Below are positions 35,090-46,362 of a stretch of 64,000 nucleotides of DNA, piece by piece. The first letter of the stretch is position 1; every line of letters begins with the position of its first letter. This stretch comes from Thereva unica (taxonomy: Eukaryota > Arthropoda > Insecta > Diptera > Therevidae). The stretch covers positions 10,099,959 through 10,163,958 of the forward strand of contig OX465286.1 of NCBI GenBank assembly GCA_949987705.1. Reading direction: 5' to 3'. The notes below the pieces were generated by a model. The model was not told the DNA's origin. It worked only from the letters and a program-made list of their open reading frames with translations, and did not search any database. A program made the position numbers and the translations under genes.

Positions 35090-35345
35090 TTAGTTCATAA
35101 AAACGAATCTGAGGTCAGAATTGACCCATCACCCTTAGATTTCGCCCCAGCACCCCCCAGTACCCCCCAAAGGGTCAAAATTTTACTTTATATAAAAATT
35201 CAAAATAAATATCTCTTTCTAGGTTTTTCGGTGTGCTAAAAACGAATCTGAGGTCAGAATTGACCCATCACCCCTTAGATTTCGCCCCAGCACCTCCCAG
35301 TACCCCCCAAAGGGACAAAATTTGACTATATATAAAAATTAAATT
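35090..35345 (+). repeat. Two tandem copies of a repeat, inverted copy at 45480-45655
   Basis: AACGAATCTGAGGTCAGAAT with TTGACCCATCACCC and TTAGATTTCGCCCCAGCACC occurs at about 35101 and again at about 35241. The reverse complement of the same unit is at 45480-45655. It is non-coding. The preceding 34600-35090 has no feature. Confidence 0.75.
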
Positions 35346-35445
35346 TTCAGTTAATAGAAGAATTTCTAATTTTTTTTTTCAAGAGTTAACCCTTCTAGCA
35401 CAGAAGGCGCACTTTTCAGCTAAGCATAAAAATCTATATATACAT

Positions 35446-37151
<1,706 letters not shown>

Positions 37152-37404
37152 TATATATATATATATATATATCCTCACCTTGTATCTACACCTTGTCGCG
37201 GTGGTGAGGCTTAGGCTTGTGGCTAACTAAGATAGATACACGAAATCCCAAGGTGGAAACTATCGTGCTGAGGGGATGTATGGTACTGCGTCAGTGTACC
37301 GCTAACGATGGACTCCGAATACCAGGCGACCTTCGGTTTCAATGTAGCCTTCCCGTGGTAATGCGGAGCTCTGCCATGGGTGACTGTCCTTTCTCGCGCA
37401 ACTC

Positions 37405-38232
37405 GTGGGATTCAAAATAGAGAATTCAAAAAAAACCAATGAGGCTGGAGCACCTCCCAAAGCTCCAAATACAGCTAGGGCTTTTATAGCCCAACAAAGG
37501 GCGACTCCGGAGGATGGTAATTCCATCCAAAGGAGCAGAAAGACGGTGCGAACACCACCACCAAAGAGTGCTAAGGACCAGGAGCACCCTGGTTCTGAGC
37601 AACACAGTGCGACTCCCCAAGAAGGAAATTCAAAGAACTCCATCCCAAGGAGCTACAAGACGGCGCGGACACCGCCGAAAAAGAGTAACAACGACCTAGT
37701 GCACCTTGGGTCAGTGAAAAATGGTGAAGTGAGGGTGAGTACTCCGGCGACCACAGCGGAGGAGGCTCAATCATCCCCTTTTGAGAAATTAGGGGATATG
37801 ATAAAAGACCTCATGGAATACGTCGACGCTAAGAAAAACGTCGAGCTCGCCATAAAAGAGAAGATTAGGTGGGTTAGGTCAACCTACCTCAAAGCGAAGG
37901 AGGAAAAAATGACCCAGCAGAGGGCGAAAGAGCTGGTGGATTCATCGGCTCAAACAGAAGAATTGCCGCAACATAAAGAGGGCCGTTCAACCGGGGATGC
38001 TGGAGAGAACGGCCCCAAGAGAAGAGCAAAGAGCCGCGGCCGCGCAAGCGCCGTAGAGAGCTCAATGAGGAGGTGCAGCTACAGCAGCACACCCCCAAGA
38101 GGAAAAAGGGAAAGACTCCCGAAGCAGTGGCCGAGCCAGTCCCACTGCAGGCGGCACGCCCCATCGAAAACGAGAGCAGGAACCCGGAAGGCTCTGCCTG
38201 GACGACGGTGGAGCGAAAAAAGAGGAAACTGA
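37405..38232 (+). CDS. R1-like element ORF1 (gag) 5' part
   Basis: This 275-codon frame is low-complexity and Pro/Lys/Thr-rich (NTARAFIAQQRATPEDGNS, PRSYKTARTPPKKSN) with a helical segment FEKLGDMIKDLMEYVDAKK and KIRWVRSTYLKAKEEK. It runs into a basic region, then loses gag-like character. The likely continuation (KRRRELNEE...) is in the frame that opens at 37977. The gag is thus split by a -1 shift somewhere in 37977-38060. This may be a one-base indel or, less likely, a programmed shift. Confidence 0.7.
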   Translation: MGFKIENSKKTNEAGAPPKAPNTARAFIAQQRATPEDGNSIQRSRKTVRTPPPKSAKDQEHPGSEQHSATPQEGNSKNSIPRSYKTARTPPKKSNNDLVHLGSVKNGEVRVSTPATTAEEAQSSPFEKLGDMIKDLMEYVDAKKNVELAIKEKIRWVRSTYLKAKEEKMTQQRAKELVDSSAQTEELPQHKEGRSTGDAGENGPKRRAKSRGRASAVESSMRRCSYSSTPPRGKRERLPKQWPSQSHCRRHAPSKTRAGTRKALPGRRWSEKRGN

Positions 38233-41200
38233 AGAAAAGAAGGTTGAAAGAGGGAAGCAAGCTGAAGCAAAAGACCAGGTCGGATGCCATCATCATCACG
38301 ACCAAAGGGGAAGCGACTTACGCGGAGATCCTTCGCAAGGTGAGGACAGATTCCTCCCTCGCAGAGGTCGGAAGTAGCGTAAAAAGGGTCAGGAGAACGC
38401 AAAAGGGCGATCTCCTGCTTGAACTCAAGAGGGGAGATGCTAAGACCGGGGACTTAGAGCAGAAGGTAAAAGCATCGATAAGCGGGGTGGCTGAGGTGAG
38501 AGCCAGCACAAATACGGTGGTGATCGAGTGCAGAGACTTGGATGAGATCACAACCAAGGAAGAGGTCTGCGAAGCACTGAGGACCCAGCTAGGTCTGACG
38601 GTCGAAGAAAAGGATGTCCTCAGGCTAAGAGAGTCGTGGGGGGGCACACAGACGGCGTTAATAAGCCTGCCTGTTGAAGCTGCGAAGAAGGCTATCGCAG
38701 CAGGTAAGATTCGGGTCGGCTGGGTTGTATGCCGAATGCGGGAGCGGGTATCGCTAAAACCGTGCTTCAAATGTATGAAGTTCGGCCACATAGCGAAAAA
38801 CTGCAGCAGCAGCCAGGATAGAGGAAGGCTGTGTCGAGGCTGCGGGAAAGAGGGTCACAAGGTAAAGGAGTGTGACCAAGCTGCCAAATGCCTAATTTGT
38901 AGGGAGGTAGAGGGCAGGGATAGTGGGCACGTGACCGGAGGTAGTAGATGTCCGGCGTACAAGGAGGCTCAGGCGAAGATAAGGTTCCTACAGATTAACT
39001 TGAACCACTGTCAAGCGGCACAAGATCTGCTGGCACAGACAGTTTATGAGGAGAAAATCGACGTCGCAATCGTCTGCGAGCAGTATAGAAACCTGCACAG
39101 CGGCGTCTGGATAAATGATAGCAGCGGCACGTCAGCGATATGGACGTGCGGGAGCCGAGCCATGGAAGATACCATGAGAAGCCCAGAGAATGGCTTCACG
39201 CGGGCAAAAGTAGGCGGAATACACGTCTACAGCTGCTATGCGGCGCCAAGCCTGACACTAGACGAGTACGAGTCGATGTTGGAAAGGTTAGCCGCCGACG
39301 CGAGTCGCCATCACCCGATAATATTAGCGGGTGATTTCAATGCTTGGGCTGTCGAATGGGGCAGTCGACAAACGAATGCAAGAGGGCGCATACTCCTAGA
39401 AGTATTCTCGCGACTAAATGTGGTGTTGGTCAACACCGGAGGCGAAAACACCTTCCAAAGGGGTGGGAGATCGTCTGTAATCGACATCACTTACGTGAGT
39501 GATTCAGTGGCAAAGGACCTACAATGGCGGGTGAGCGATTTGTACACGCACAGCGACCACCTAGCCATCATCTTCGAGATTGGCCAGGGTATAGGAAAAA
39601 GGAATCCTATCTATGGAATGAATAGAGGATGGGCCGTAAATAAACTCGACACAGAGGTGTTCGAGGAGGTATTCCTGCATGATGTGAGGTCGGCAGGAGG
39701 TGCCAGGGAAGGGGCAGAGCGAATCGCAGATTCATTAAAACGGGCTTGTGATGCATCCATGCCTCGGCGCGCCGGCAATCGGCAACACCCACCAAACTTC
39801 TGGTGGAACGCCGAGATCGACGAATGCCGAAGGGCCTGCCTGAAAGCGAGAAGGAGAACTCAGAGAAATCGGAACCGTCCAGATTTCGATGAACTCCTTC
39901 AGAGATATAAGGAAGCGAGGAAAAGGCTGAACAAGGCCATCGCTAGAAGTAAATCCGAGCACTTCAAAAGATTGTGCAGAGAAGCAGACTCGGACCCCTG
40001 GGGTGGAGCCTATAAAATGGTTATGTCAGCGGTCAAGGGCAAACGCTCTCCGCCGATCACCTGCCCCGCGCTGCTCCAGAGCATTGTGTACGTCCTGTTT
40101 CCACAGAACGTACGCCCCGTCGAACTACCCACCCTTCAGGTGGACCCAGAAGAGGTACCTGCGGTGACCGCAGATGAGATTCTGGAGGCTGCAAAAAAGG
40201 TAGCCATCAACAAAGCCCCTGGCATGGATGGCATACCAAATAAAGCGGCGAAGCTAGCAGCTTCAATAGCGCCAGACAGGTTCGCTGAAGTCTTCACAGC
40301 GTGCCTGAGAGAGGGGATCTTCCCGGAGCGATGGAAACAGCAGAAACTCGTGCTCCTACCGAAGCCGAACAAGCCTTTAGGGGACCCATCGTCCTACAGA
40401 CCGATATGCCTCCTTAGTTGCATAGGCAAACTTTTCGAGCGGGTGATCTGTAACAGGATTCTCCCTAGCGTCGAAAGGGTAGGTGGCCTGTCAGACAAGC
40501 AATTCGGCTTCAGAAAGGCAAGGACGACTACTGATGCAATCAATATGGTGGTGGGCATAGCAAGAGCCGCCATAGAGAAAAATCACTGCTGCGCATTGAT
40601 AACCCTCGACGTTAAAAATGCTTTCAACTCAGCGAGGTGGAGCAAAATAGTTGAAGCGTTGATCAAGCTAGGCACACCAAAGCACCTAGTGCGTGTAGTG
40701 GCCGACTACCTCCAGGGTAGGTCGCTTCATTGTGATTCGGATGATGGTCCTAAAGTGTTCGGGACAACATGCGGTGTCCCGCAAGGTTCCGTCCTGGGCC
40801 CTCTCCTATGGATCGCAATGTACAATGATGTGTTGGGGCTTCGTCTTCCAAAGGAAGCAGTGGCGATCGGGTTTGCAGATGATATCGGGGTAGTTGTCGA
40901 AGGAAAACACCCAGATGACATCGAACTGTATGCGAACGAAGCGATCTGGGAAATAAAAGCGTGGCTAGAACGCGCTGGGTTGAAGCTTGCTGAGCACAAA
41001 ACTGAAGCAGTGCTGATCAGCAAACGGCGAAAGCCAGTATCCGTGAGGATCAAGGTAGGGGAACTGATCATCCACTCACAGCCCGCTCTAAGGTACCTGG
41101 GAGTGATGATCGATCGGAGGTTAAATTTCAAAGCGCACTTAGAGGGCACGGCAGACAAAGCTTCTGCGATCTGTGCAGCACTCGCAAGAATGCTGCCCAA

Positions 41201-41972
41201 TGTTGGGGGCCCTAGACCGAGTCGCCGCCTCCTCTTGGGGAGGGTGGTCAGCTCAGTCCTGTTATACGCAGCGCCAGTGTGGGCAGCAGCGTTAAACAGG
41301 ACTGCAAACAGTAGAAAATGGAGGGGTGCATATAGGCTAAGTGCACTTCGCGCTTGCTGCGCGTACAGGACCACGTCCGACGATGCGGCGTGCGTGATAG
41401 CGGGGATGATTCCTGTGGATATTCTGGCGAGGGAGGGCATGCGTCTCTATGACCCAGAATATGGTAGAGGACAGCCAAGAAGGGTACGGCGGCAGATTGC
41501 GCGCTGTGAGTCCTTAAGGGAATGGCAGGGGAAATGGGACGAGTCTGTTAAGGGTCGTTGGACCCACAGACTTGTCCCTAACGTGGAAGTATGGGTTTCG
41601 AGGGAGCGTGGGGAAGTAAGTTACGACCTCACGCAGTTCCTGAGCGGACATGGGGGGTATAGGAAATACCTCCACCGATTCGGCCACGATGATTCACCGT
41701 TGTGTCCGGTATGCCCAGCGACGGAAGAAGACGCAGAGCACGTCTTCTTTGCCTGCTCGAGATACGCCGAGGAAAGGGCGGAATCAGAAGAAACGGCCCA
41801 GGCGCCACTAACGCCGGAAAACATCGTAGAGCATATGATGAGATCCGAGGAAATGTGGAAGAAAGTGGAAGAAACCCTGAAGGCCATTCACAGAAAGTTA
41901 AGGCAAGAAGAAGCCACAAGAAACAGAGAAAGGCGAAGAAATGCCGAGAGCAGTAGCAACCCCTATGGGTAA
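37977..41972 (+). CDS. R1-like gag C-terminus fused to endonuclease/reverse transcriptase
   Basis: The frame is open from 37977 to the stop at 41970-41972. There is no clear ATG near the start, and position 38073 is a GTG. Counting from 38073: gag with three zinc knuckles (CFKCMKFGHIAKNC at 231-244, CRGCGKEGHKVKEC at 254-267, then CLICREVEGRDSGH); then, without a stop, the endonuclease (IRFLQINLNHCQAAQDLL at about 303, ILAGDFNAW, YTHSDHLAI at about 497); RT with NKAPGMDGIP, QFGFRKARTTTDAI, TLDVKNAFNS, GVPQGSVLGPLLW and FADD at 934-937; and a C-terminal CPVCPATEEDAEHVFFAC zinc motif at 1211-1228. These are R1-clade features. All catalytic motifs are intact. R1-type elements normally keep gag and pol as separate, overlapping ORFs, so the fusion after SRCPAYKEAQAK is unusual. 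Confidence 0.85.
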   Translation, partial: RGPFNRGCWRERPQEKSKEPRPRKRRRELNEEVQLQQHTPKRKKGKTPEAVAEPVPLQAARPIENESRNPEGSAWTTVERKKRKLKKRRLKEGSKLKQKTRSDAIIITTKGEATYAEILRKVRTDSSLAEVGSSVKRVRRTQKGDLLLELKRGDAKTGDLEQKVKASISGVAEVRASTNTVVIECRDLDEITTKEEVCEALRTQLGLTVEEKDVLRLRESWGGTQTALISLPVEAAKKAIAAGKIRVGWVVCRMRERVSLKPCFKCMKFGHIAKNCSSSQDRGRLCRGCGKEGHKVKECDQAAKCLICREVEGRDSGHVTGGSRCPAYKEAQAKIRFLQINLNHCQAAQDLLAQTVYEEKIDVAIVCEQYRNLHSGVWINDSSGTSAIWTCGSRAMEDTMRSPENGFTRAKVGGIHVYSCYAAPSLTLDEYESMLERLAADASRHHPIILAGDFNAWAVEWGSRQTNARGRILLEVFSRLNVVLVNTGGENTFQRGGRSSVIDITYVSDSVAKDLQWRVSDLYTHSDHLAIIFEIGQGIGKRNPIYGMNRGWAVNKLDTEVFEEVFLHDVRSAGGAREGAERIADSLKRACDASMPRRAGNRQHPPNFWWNAEIDECRRACLKARRRTQRNRNRPDFDELLQRYKEARKRLNKAIARSKSEHFKRLCREADSDPWGGAYKMVMSAVKGKRSPPITCPALLQSIVYVLFPQNVRPVELPTLQVDPEEVPAVTADEILEAAKKVAINKAPGMDGIPNKAAKLAASIAPDRFAEVFTACLREGIFPERWKQQKLVLLPKPNKPLGDPSSYRPICLLSCIGKLFERVICNRILPSVERVGGLSDKQFGFRKARTTTDAINMVVGIARAAIEKNHCCALITLDVKNAFNSARWSKIVEALIKLGTPKHLVRVVADYLQGRSLHCDSDDGPKVFGTTCGVPQGSVLGPLLWIAMYNDVLGLRLPKEAVAIGFADDIGVVVEGKHPDDIELYANEAIWEIKAWLERAGLKLAEHKTEAVLISKRRKPVSVRIKVGELIIHSQPALRYLGVMIDRRLNFKAHLEGTADKASAICAALARMLPNVGGPRPSRRLLLGRVVSSVLLYAAPVWAAALNRTANSRKWRGAYRLSALRACCAYRTTSDDAACVIAGMIPVDILAREGMRLYDPEYGRGQPRRVRRQIARCESLREWQGKWDESVKGRWTHRLVPNVEVWVSRERGEVSYDLTQFLSGHGGYRKYLHRFGHDDSPLCPVCPATEEDAEHVFFACSRYAEERAESEETAQAPLTPENIVEHMMRSEEMWKKVEETLKAIHRKLRQEEATRNRERRRNAESSSNPYG

Positions 41973-42156
41973 ACACCAGAGGGACACCTAAAGGGTCATG
42001 GTGGTGACGCCCGCCCGAAGTAATGCCTCGCGGCGGTTCCGGGCGGGGTAAGCGTCACACAAAGGGGTGGTGAGTTTATTCAGTAGGAGTCTGAAACTCG
42101 GTCTGAGTGCGGGAACCTCAGAAGTGTCTATGTAGAGTCTCACCATCCCCCGTAAA

Positions 42157-42174
<18 letters not shown>

Positions 42175-42196
<22 letters not shown>

Positions 42197-42215
42197 TGTA
42201 CCTATATATATAGAT
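42175..42215. repeat. (TA)n tract right of the R1-like element
   Basis: TA repeat continuing after the poly-A, with TATATAGATATATAGAG at its right end. It is the third piece of the same microsatellite. Confidence 0.75.
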
Positions 42216-42690
42216 ATATAGAGTTTCCCTTCTAACACAGAAGGCGCACTTCCCAGCAGGGCTGAGAAATATTTACCACTGCCGTGGCTCAGCTGAGACA
42301 TGCAAACATAAAAGATTAAGTACCAATAAAAATTGCATGCAAAACACATAAACAGTCATGAGACAACAAATAGCCTCCTTTTAAGCAGGTCTTTGTTAGT
42401 GCTCACGCTAAAAACATTAATATTTTTATTTACATTAATGAACATGCGATTAACAGGCTCAAATCGGCCATAATTGGTGTTAGAGGAGTTGATGTGTAAG
42501 AGCGGTGGTCCTCTCAGATTGTATCGGCTCTCTCTAAACGACGCACGGCGCCTTAGAAAACCTGAGTCGACACGTCCATTAAGAAGCTGGTGGACGAAAA
42601 CAACATCGGTCACCTCACGACGCTTGTGGAGAGTTTTAAGTTGAGTAACTTAAGTCGGTATTCATATGGTGGAAGAATTAAAGGGTCTTC

Positions 42691-43788
42691 TCAAGGAAGG
42701 TGATTCAATGCGAATCGAACGAACCTACGTTGAACCGACTCAATTTTTCCAACATGCGAAGAATAGTAAGGAGACCAAACCTGGGACGCATATTCAAGTA
42801 AAGGTCTGACAAGGGAGATGTAGAGGTGTTTAGTGATCAGGGTGCTATTAAATTCTTTGGACCACCTTTTAATAAAACCCAAGACTAAGCTGCTCTTGGA
42901 AGAAATATAGTTGATATGAGTAGAAAAGTCCAGCTTGGTGTCAAATCTAATCCCGAGATCTTTGACAAAATTAACACGGGGGACACCCTCACTAGAAAAT
43001 GAGTAGTTATAAATTATAAGATCACGTCGCCTACAAAAAGTCATGACTTCGCATTTACTAATATTAAGAACCAGGTTGTTGTTAGCGCACCAAGAGTAAA
43101 AGGTGTCGAGGTCGACTTGCAAAAGTTTGCAGTCCTCCATACTCTTTACGTGACGGTACAATTTGATGTCATCAGCATAAATCAGGATTCTGCAGTGTCT
43201 TAGCAAGGTAACAATATCATCAATAGAAAGAATAAAGAGGATAGGGCCAAGATGACTGCCTTGAGGGACACCGGATGACGCCTCAATGGTCGCGGATTTG
43301 GATCCACGGAAAAGGACTTGGTAGGTCCTGTCAGCTAAGTAGGACTGGAACCATAATAGAAGGGCTTCAGGGAAACCTAACTTCTTTAGTTTAAAAAGTA
43401 TAATGGAGTGGGAAAGCTTGTCAAATGCCTTACTGAAATCAGTGTAAACACAATCAGTTTGGCAACCGGAAACGAAGCCTTCAACAGCATGGGAAGTGAA
43501 TTCAAGGAGATTGGTGGTAGTGGAACGAGCTGGAAGAAAACCATGTTGGTTCGTAGAAATAAGTTTCTTGCAGATGGGCACGATTGCAGAATAAATGATT
43601 GACTCAAAAAGCTTTGGTATGACAGACAGCTTGGCAATTGGTCTGTAGTTCGATATTTCGTTCTTGCTACCACTTTTGTGAATAGGAAGTTCAATAGTTT
43701 TTTGACATCCTTGGTGTTCTCGGAATGGAAACGTTTGAGTGATGTGCTCGAGTACGGGTACGGGGAACAAAGAGCTTGGTAAGGGCAC
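42691..43788 (-). pseudogene. CR1/L2-like reverse transcriptase, truncated
   Basis: The open frame enters RT at TIELPIHKSGSKNEISNYRP and has QHGFLPARSTTTNLLEF, YTDFSKAFDKLSHSI, SGVPQGSHLGPILFILSIDD and LIYADDIKLYR with intact catalytic Asps. It then has a thumb region to VQRRFVRFALNHLP, where it stops. The rest of the C-terminus, VVFVHQLLNGRVDSGFLRRR, continues in another frame (42613-42356). The whole endonuclease domain (about 230 residues) is absent. Confidence 0.82.
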
Positions 43789-44980
43789 CAGCAGGCCAGA
43801 AACCAGGATCTAAAAGAGTCTCGGCAATAACGGGCGGTGCAGACAAAACGAAAGAAGCAACAGGCTTGGAAGCCTTGCTGACTTTTCTGCATGAAACAGT
43901 TCCAGGGTCTATAGATTTCTTCCTTAAATATTCACAGACAGACTCCGTCGTAGTTTCAGGAGAGAATCGTGATATAAAGATATCTAAAGGTCTCGGAATC
44001 GTAATAAGAGGGGTGCACGGTTCTAGGGGAACTGTAGCTTCAGTGACCGGGGGGTTGGCCACTATTAAGGTCGAAGAGGTTGATACCGAGACCGGCCTAG
44101 AGATCGATTCTATCCCTGGAACGCGGGGCAAGAAACTCGGGGTGACACCGTCACCAATGATGGCTTGGCGATTTCGATTTTTCCTGCGACTTTTACGACG
44201 CACCTTAATAATAGGAGCAATTGAATTGCCGGCCTCCTGTGGCAAGAAGACGTTCTCCGAACGAGAAGTAGGCTCGGGACAGGGTGAAGACAGAGGCTGC
44301 TCCTCAACCTGCAGAGCGACATCAGATGCTGCCGTCGCTGGGGAGGTCTTATTCGTAACAACGACGCTCTCCAATTTTAAGGACAGGGAGCTCAGGGCAT
44401 TGTGATTTTGAATCACTGCTGATGACAGCGATTCAATATCAACCCTGACACGCTTGGTATTCCTTTTTATGTCGTCCAATATAGGATGGACAGAAGCCGA
44501 GGAGCTAAAAGTGCAGGAGGAAGAAGTGGCGACCGGATTAAGTATCGCCGAGTGCATGTCGTCCAACGATTCTAGTACTGTTGCAACTCGGGAAGAAATT
44601 TTCTCAAATTTCTCAATCAAGGAGCCCGTATTGGTCACAACAGAGTTCAGGGTGTTAGACAACGTGTCAAGCCGGGCATTGATGGACTGGACGTCATCGG
44701 CTAGCATTTGAAAATGCGAGATGTTGCTGGAGAAGGAGTTAAGACGATCCATGACTCTTTCGTGATCACCGAGAAAAGCGTCAGAGATGTCTTTCATCAT
44801 TCTCAGCACATGACAGGGTTTGATGTCAGAGCAATCGCCACAAGTGGGCCCTCTAGGAGCCGAAGATTTGCTACTGACCTTGAGGCAAGAAGGATGGAAA
44901 ACGCCTCCACAAACCCCATCACAGGAAATCCCGTCACGGGCGATTTCCGAAGAACACCTCTTACATAGTTGATCCGCCAT
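43691..44980 (-). CDS. CR1/L2-like ORF1 with N-terminal PHD-type zinc finger
   Basis: The 429-codon frame starts MADQLCKRCSSEIARDGISC and has a Cys/His series through HPSCLKV and GPTCGDC, resembling a PHD finger. A predicted coiled coil follows (about residues 80-140, LNSFSSNISHFQMLADDVQS), then a Ser/Pro-rich linker and a basic KVRRKSRRKNRNRQ. The folded C-terminal domain (LDIFISRFSPETTTESVCEY, ending FWPAGALTKLFVP) is RRM-like, as in LINE ORF1 proteins. The last 20 residues are out of character and overlap the RT frame, consistent with a deletion junction at about 43780. Confidence 0.75.
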   Translation of the reverse strand: MADQLCKRCSSEIARDGISCDGVCGGVFHPSCLKVSSKSSAPRGPTCGDCSDIKPCHVLRMMKDISDAFLGDHERVMDRLNSFSSNISHFQMLADDVQSINARLDTLSNTLNSVVTNTGSLIEKFEKISSRVATVLESLDDMHSAILNPVATSSSCTFSSSASVHPILDDIKRNTKRVRVDIESLSSAVIQNHNALSSLSLKLESVVVTNKTSPATAASDVALQVEEQPLSSPCPEPTSRSENVFLPQEAGNSIAPIIKVRRKSRRKNRNRQAIIGDGVTPSFLPRVPGIESISRPVSVSTSSTLIVANPPVTEATVPLEPCTPLITIPRPLDIFISRFSPETTTESVCEYLRKKSIDPGTVSCRKVSKASKPVASFVLSAPPVIAETLLDPGFWPAGALTKLFVPRTRTRAHHSNVSIPRTPRMSKNY

Positions 44981-45479
44981 GACGAAAACAATGATATATA
45001 TTGAATAGGTATGTTATTATTTTGAAATGAAAATACTATTGAGAATAGCTTTGTTCGTTGATCAGAACAGAATAGAAGAGAATTGGACAACAAGCAATTA
45101 AACGTCAAACCTTTTAGAACAACTTTGAATAGAAAATCTAATGAAAATCTAATGAACGCTTTCTTGTACTTATTTGTTCTGACAATTTCCGTTGTCAAAA
45201 TTTCATAAACACATTTGTCAAAACTAGAAAAAACAGCAACAACAAAAAAAATCTTGTCCAAAACAGTCCCTAAAAAAAAAAATCAAAACACTTCCATAAG
45301 ATGCACACAGCCGCACTCTTGCGCATTCGATTTGCGTGCACTAACACCCTGTGATCAATTGCATGTAAAATAATTTTAATTTTAATTTTATGTAGTTGTA
45401 TTTTTACACACGAAATACGGTGTAAAACAATTTTCTAAATTTTTTTTTCAAATCTGGCAATTCACGACGATCTTCGAGT

Positions 45480-45655
45480 AAACCATGACCTCAGAATCGT
45501 ACTTAGCACACCGAAAAACCTCGAAAGAGATATTTATTTTGAATTTTTATATAAAGTAAAATTGTGACCCTTTGGGAGGTACTAGGTGGTGCTGGGGCGA
45601 AATCTAAGGATGATGGGTCAATTCTGACCTCAGATTCGTTTTTAGCACACCGAAA
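45480..45655 (-). repeat. Inverted copy of the repeat at 35090-35345
   Basis: Reverse-complemented, it reads GTGCTAAAAACGAATCTGAG, GGTCAGAATTGACCCATCA and so on, then the same TTTATATAAAAATTCAAAAT, AAATATCTCTTT and GGTTTTTCGGTGTGCTAA, as in the plus-strand copies about 10 kb to the left. Confidence 0.75.
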
Positions 45656-45659
45656 AACA

Positions 45660-46362
45660 TACCGGAAGGTACTTCACCTTTCTGTATCAGGACTTCGATT
45701 TTTTTTGTGGTCCTGTGTTATCGTAGAGCAACATAATTTGGTTCATCTTTTAGGTAAATGTGTATTCAATCCACCAAAAAATCCACCCTCGTCCCAGGAA
45801 AAGTAGTTCAGACACATTTTTGCTCTTAAAACTTATCGAAATTTGTGTCCCGGCTAAGCTAAGGCACTTAAATTTCTTTCCACCAGGATTTTTTTTTCTT
45901 CGGAACACAAAAAAAAATCCTGGCCGCCGCCGCCATAGAAACTGATCGGCAAAAAAAAAATGATGGCCGATCAGAAAAATCATGATGGCCGACCAGATAA
46001 TAGTATTACCGAAAGGGGAGGTCCCTAAGTTGTCAAATTACTTGGGACTTTTTTTCTTGAGAATATTTAGAGTGAAAAAAGTAGCAATTTGCTCTGGATG
46101 AAATTTTGGATTTTTTTGTTGCGGAATTTAGAATTATTAATAAGAAAATTTCTTTTCTTTTTTTTTTAAATTGTTGATTAAAACTAGATATTTTAGTGAG
46201 TTTAAAATATAAATTATTTGAAGTAATATTAAAATGAAATCTGCTAGAGCACAGTTAGGGTATGGGAAAATTCGCTTACTTTTGGGGTTTTTGATCTTAT
46301 TTTATTGCTAAAAGTTAATTAACTGCAAAAAATCATCGCATTCACAATTGACCGCGATATAA
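45660..46362. other. Unassigned intronic DNA
   Basis: AT-rich sequence with homopolymers. At 45920-46000 ATGGCCGATCAG and ATGGCCGACCAG occur close together. No gene is seen. Confidence 0.4.

Larger units (their letters stand above)
37173..42174 (+). mobile_element. Near full-length R1-clade-like non-LTR retrotransposon in a TA tract
   Basis: The element runs from CCTCACCTTG after a TA tract to a 21-nt poly-A at 42154-42174 that is followed by more TA. It has a 5' leader of about 230 bp, a gag-like ORF, an endonuclease-RT ORF, and a 180-bp 3' UTR with a GC-rich potential hairpin (CGCCCGCCCGAAG...GCGGTTCCGGGCGGGG). At about 5.0 kb it is the expected size for an R1-type element. Confidence 0.88.
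42216..45290 (-). mobile_element. CR1/L2-like non-LTR retrotransposon with internal deletion, minus strand
   Basis: On the minus strand it has a leader (45290-44981), ORF1 (44980-43691), an RT region (43788-42691) and a frameshifted C-terminus (42613-42356), then a 3' UTR ending next to the TA tract. The endonuclease and the first part of RT are missing between ORF1 and RT. ORF1 with an N-terminal PHD-type zinc finger is known from CR1/L2-group elements. Confidence 0.82.
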
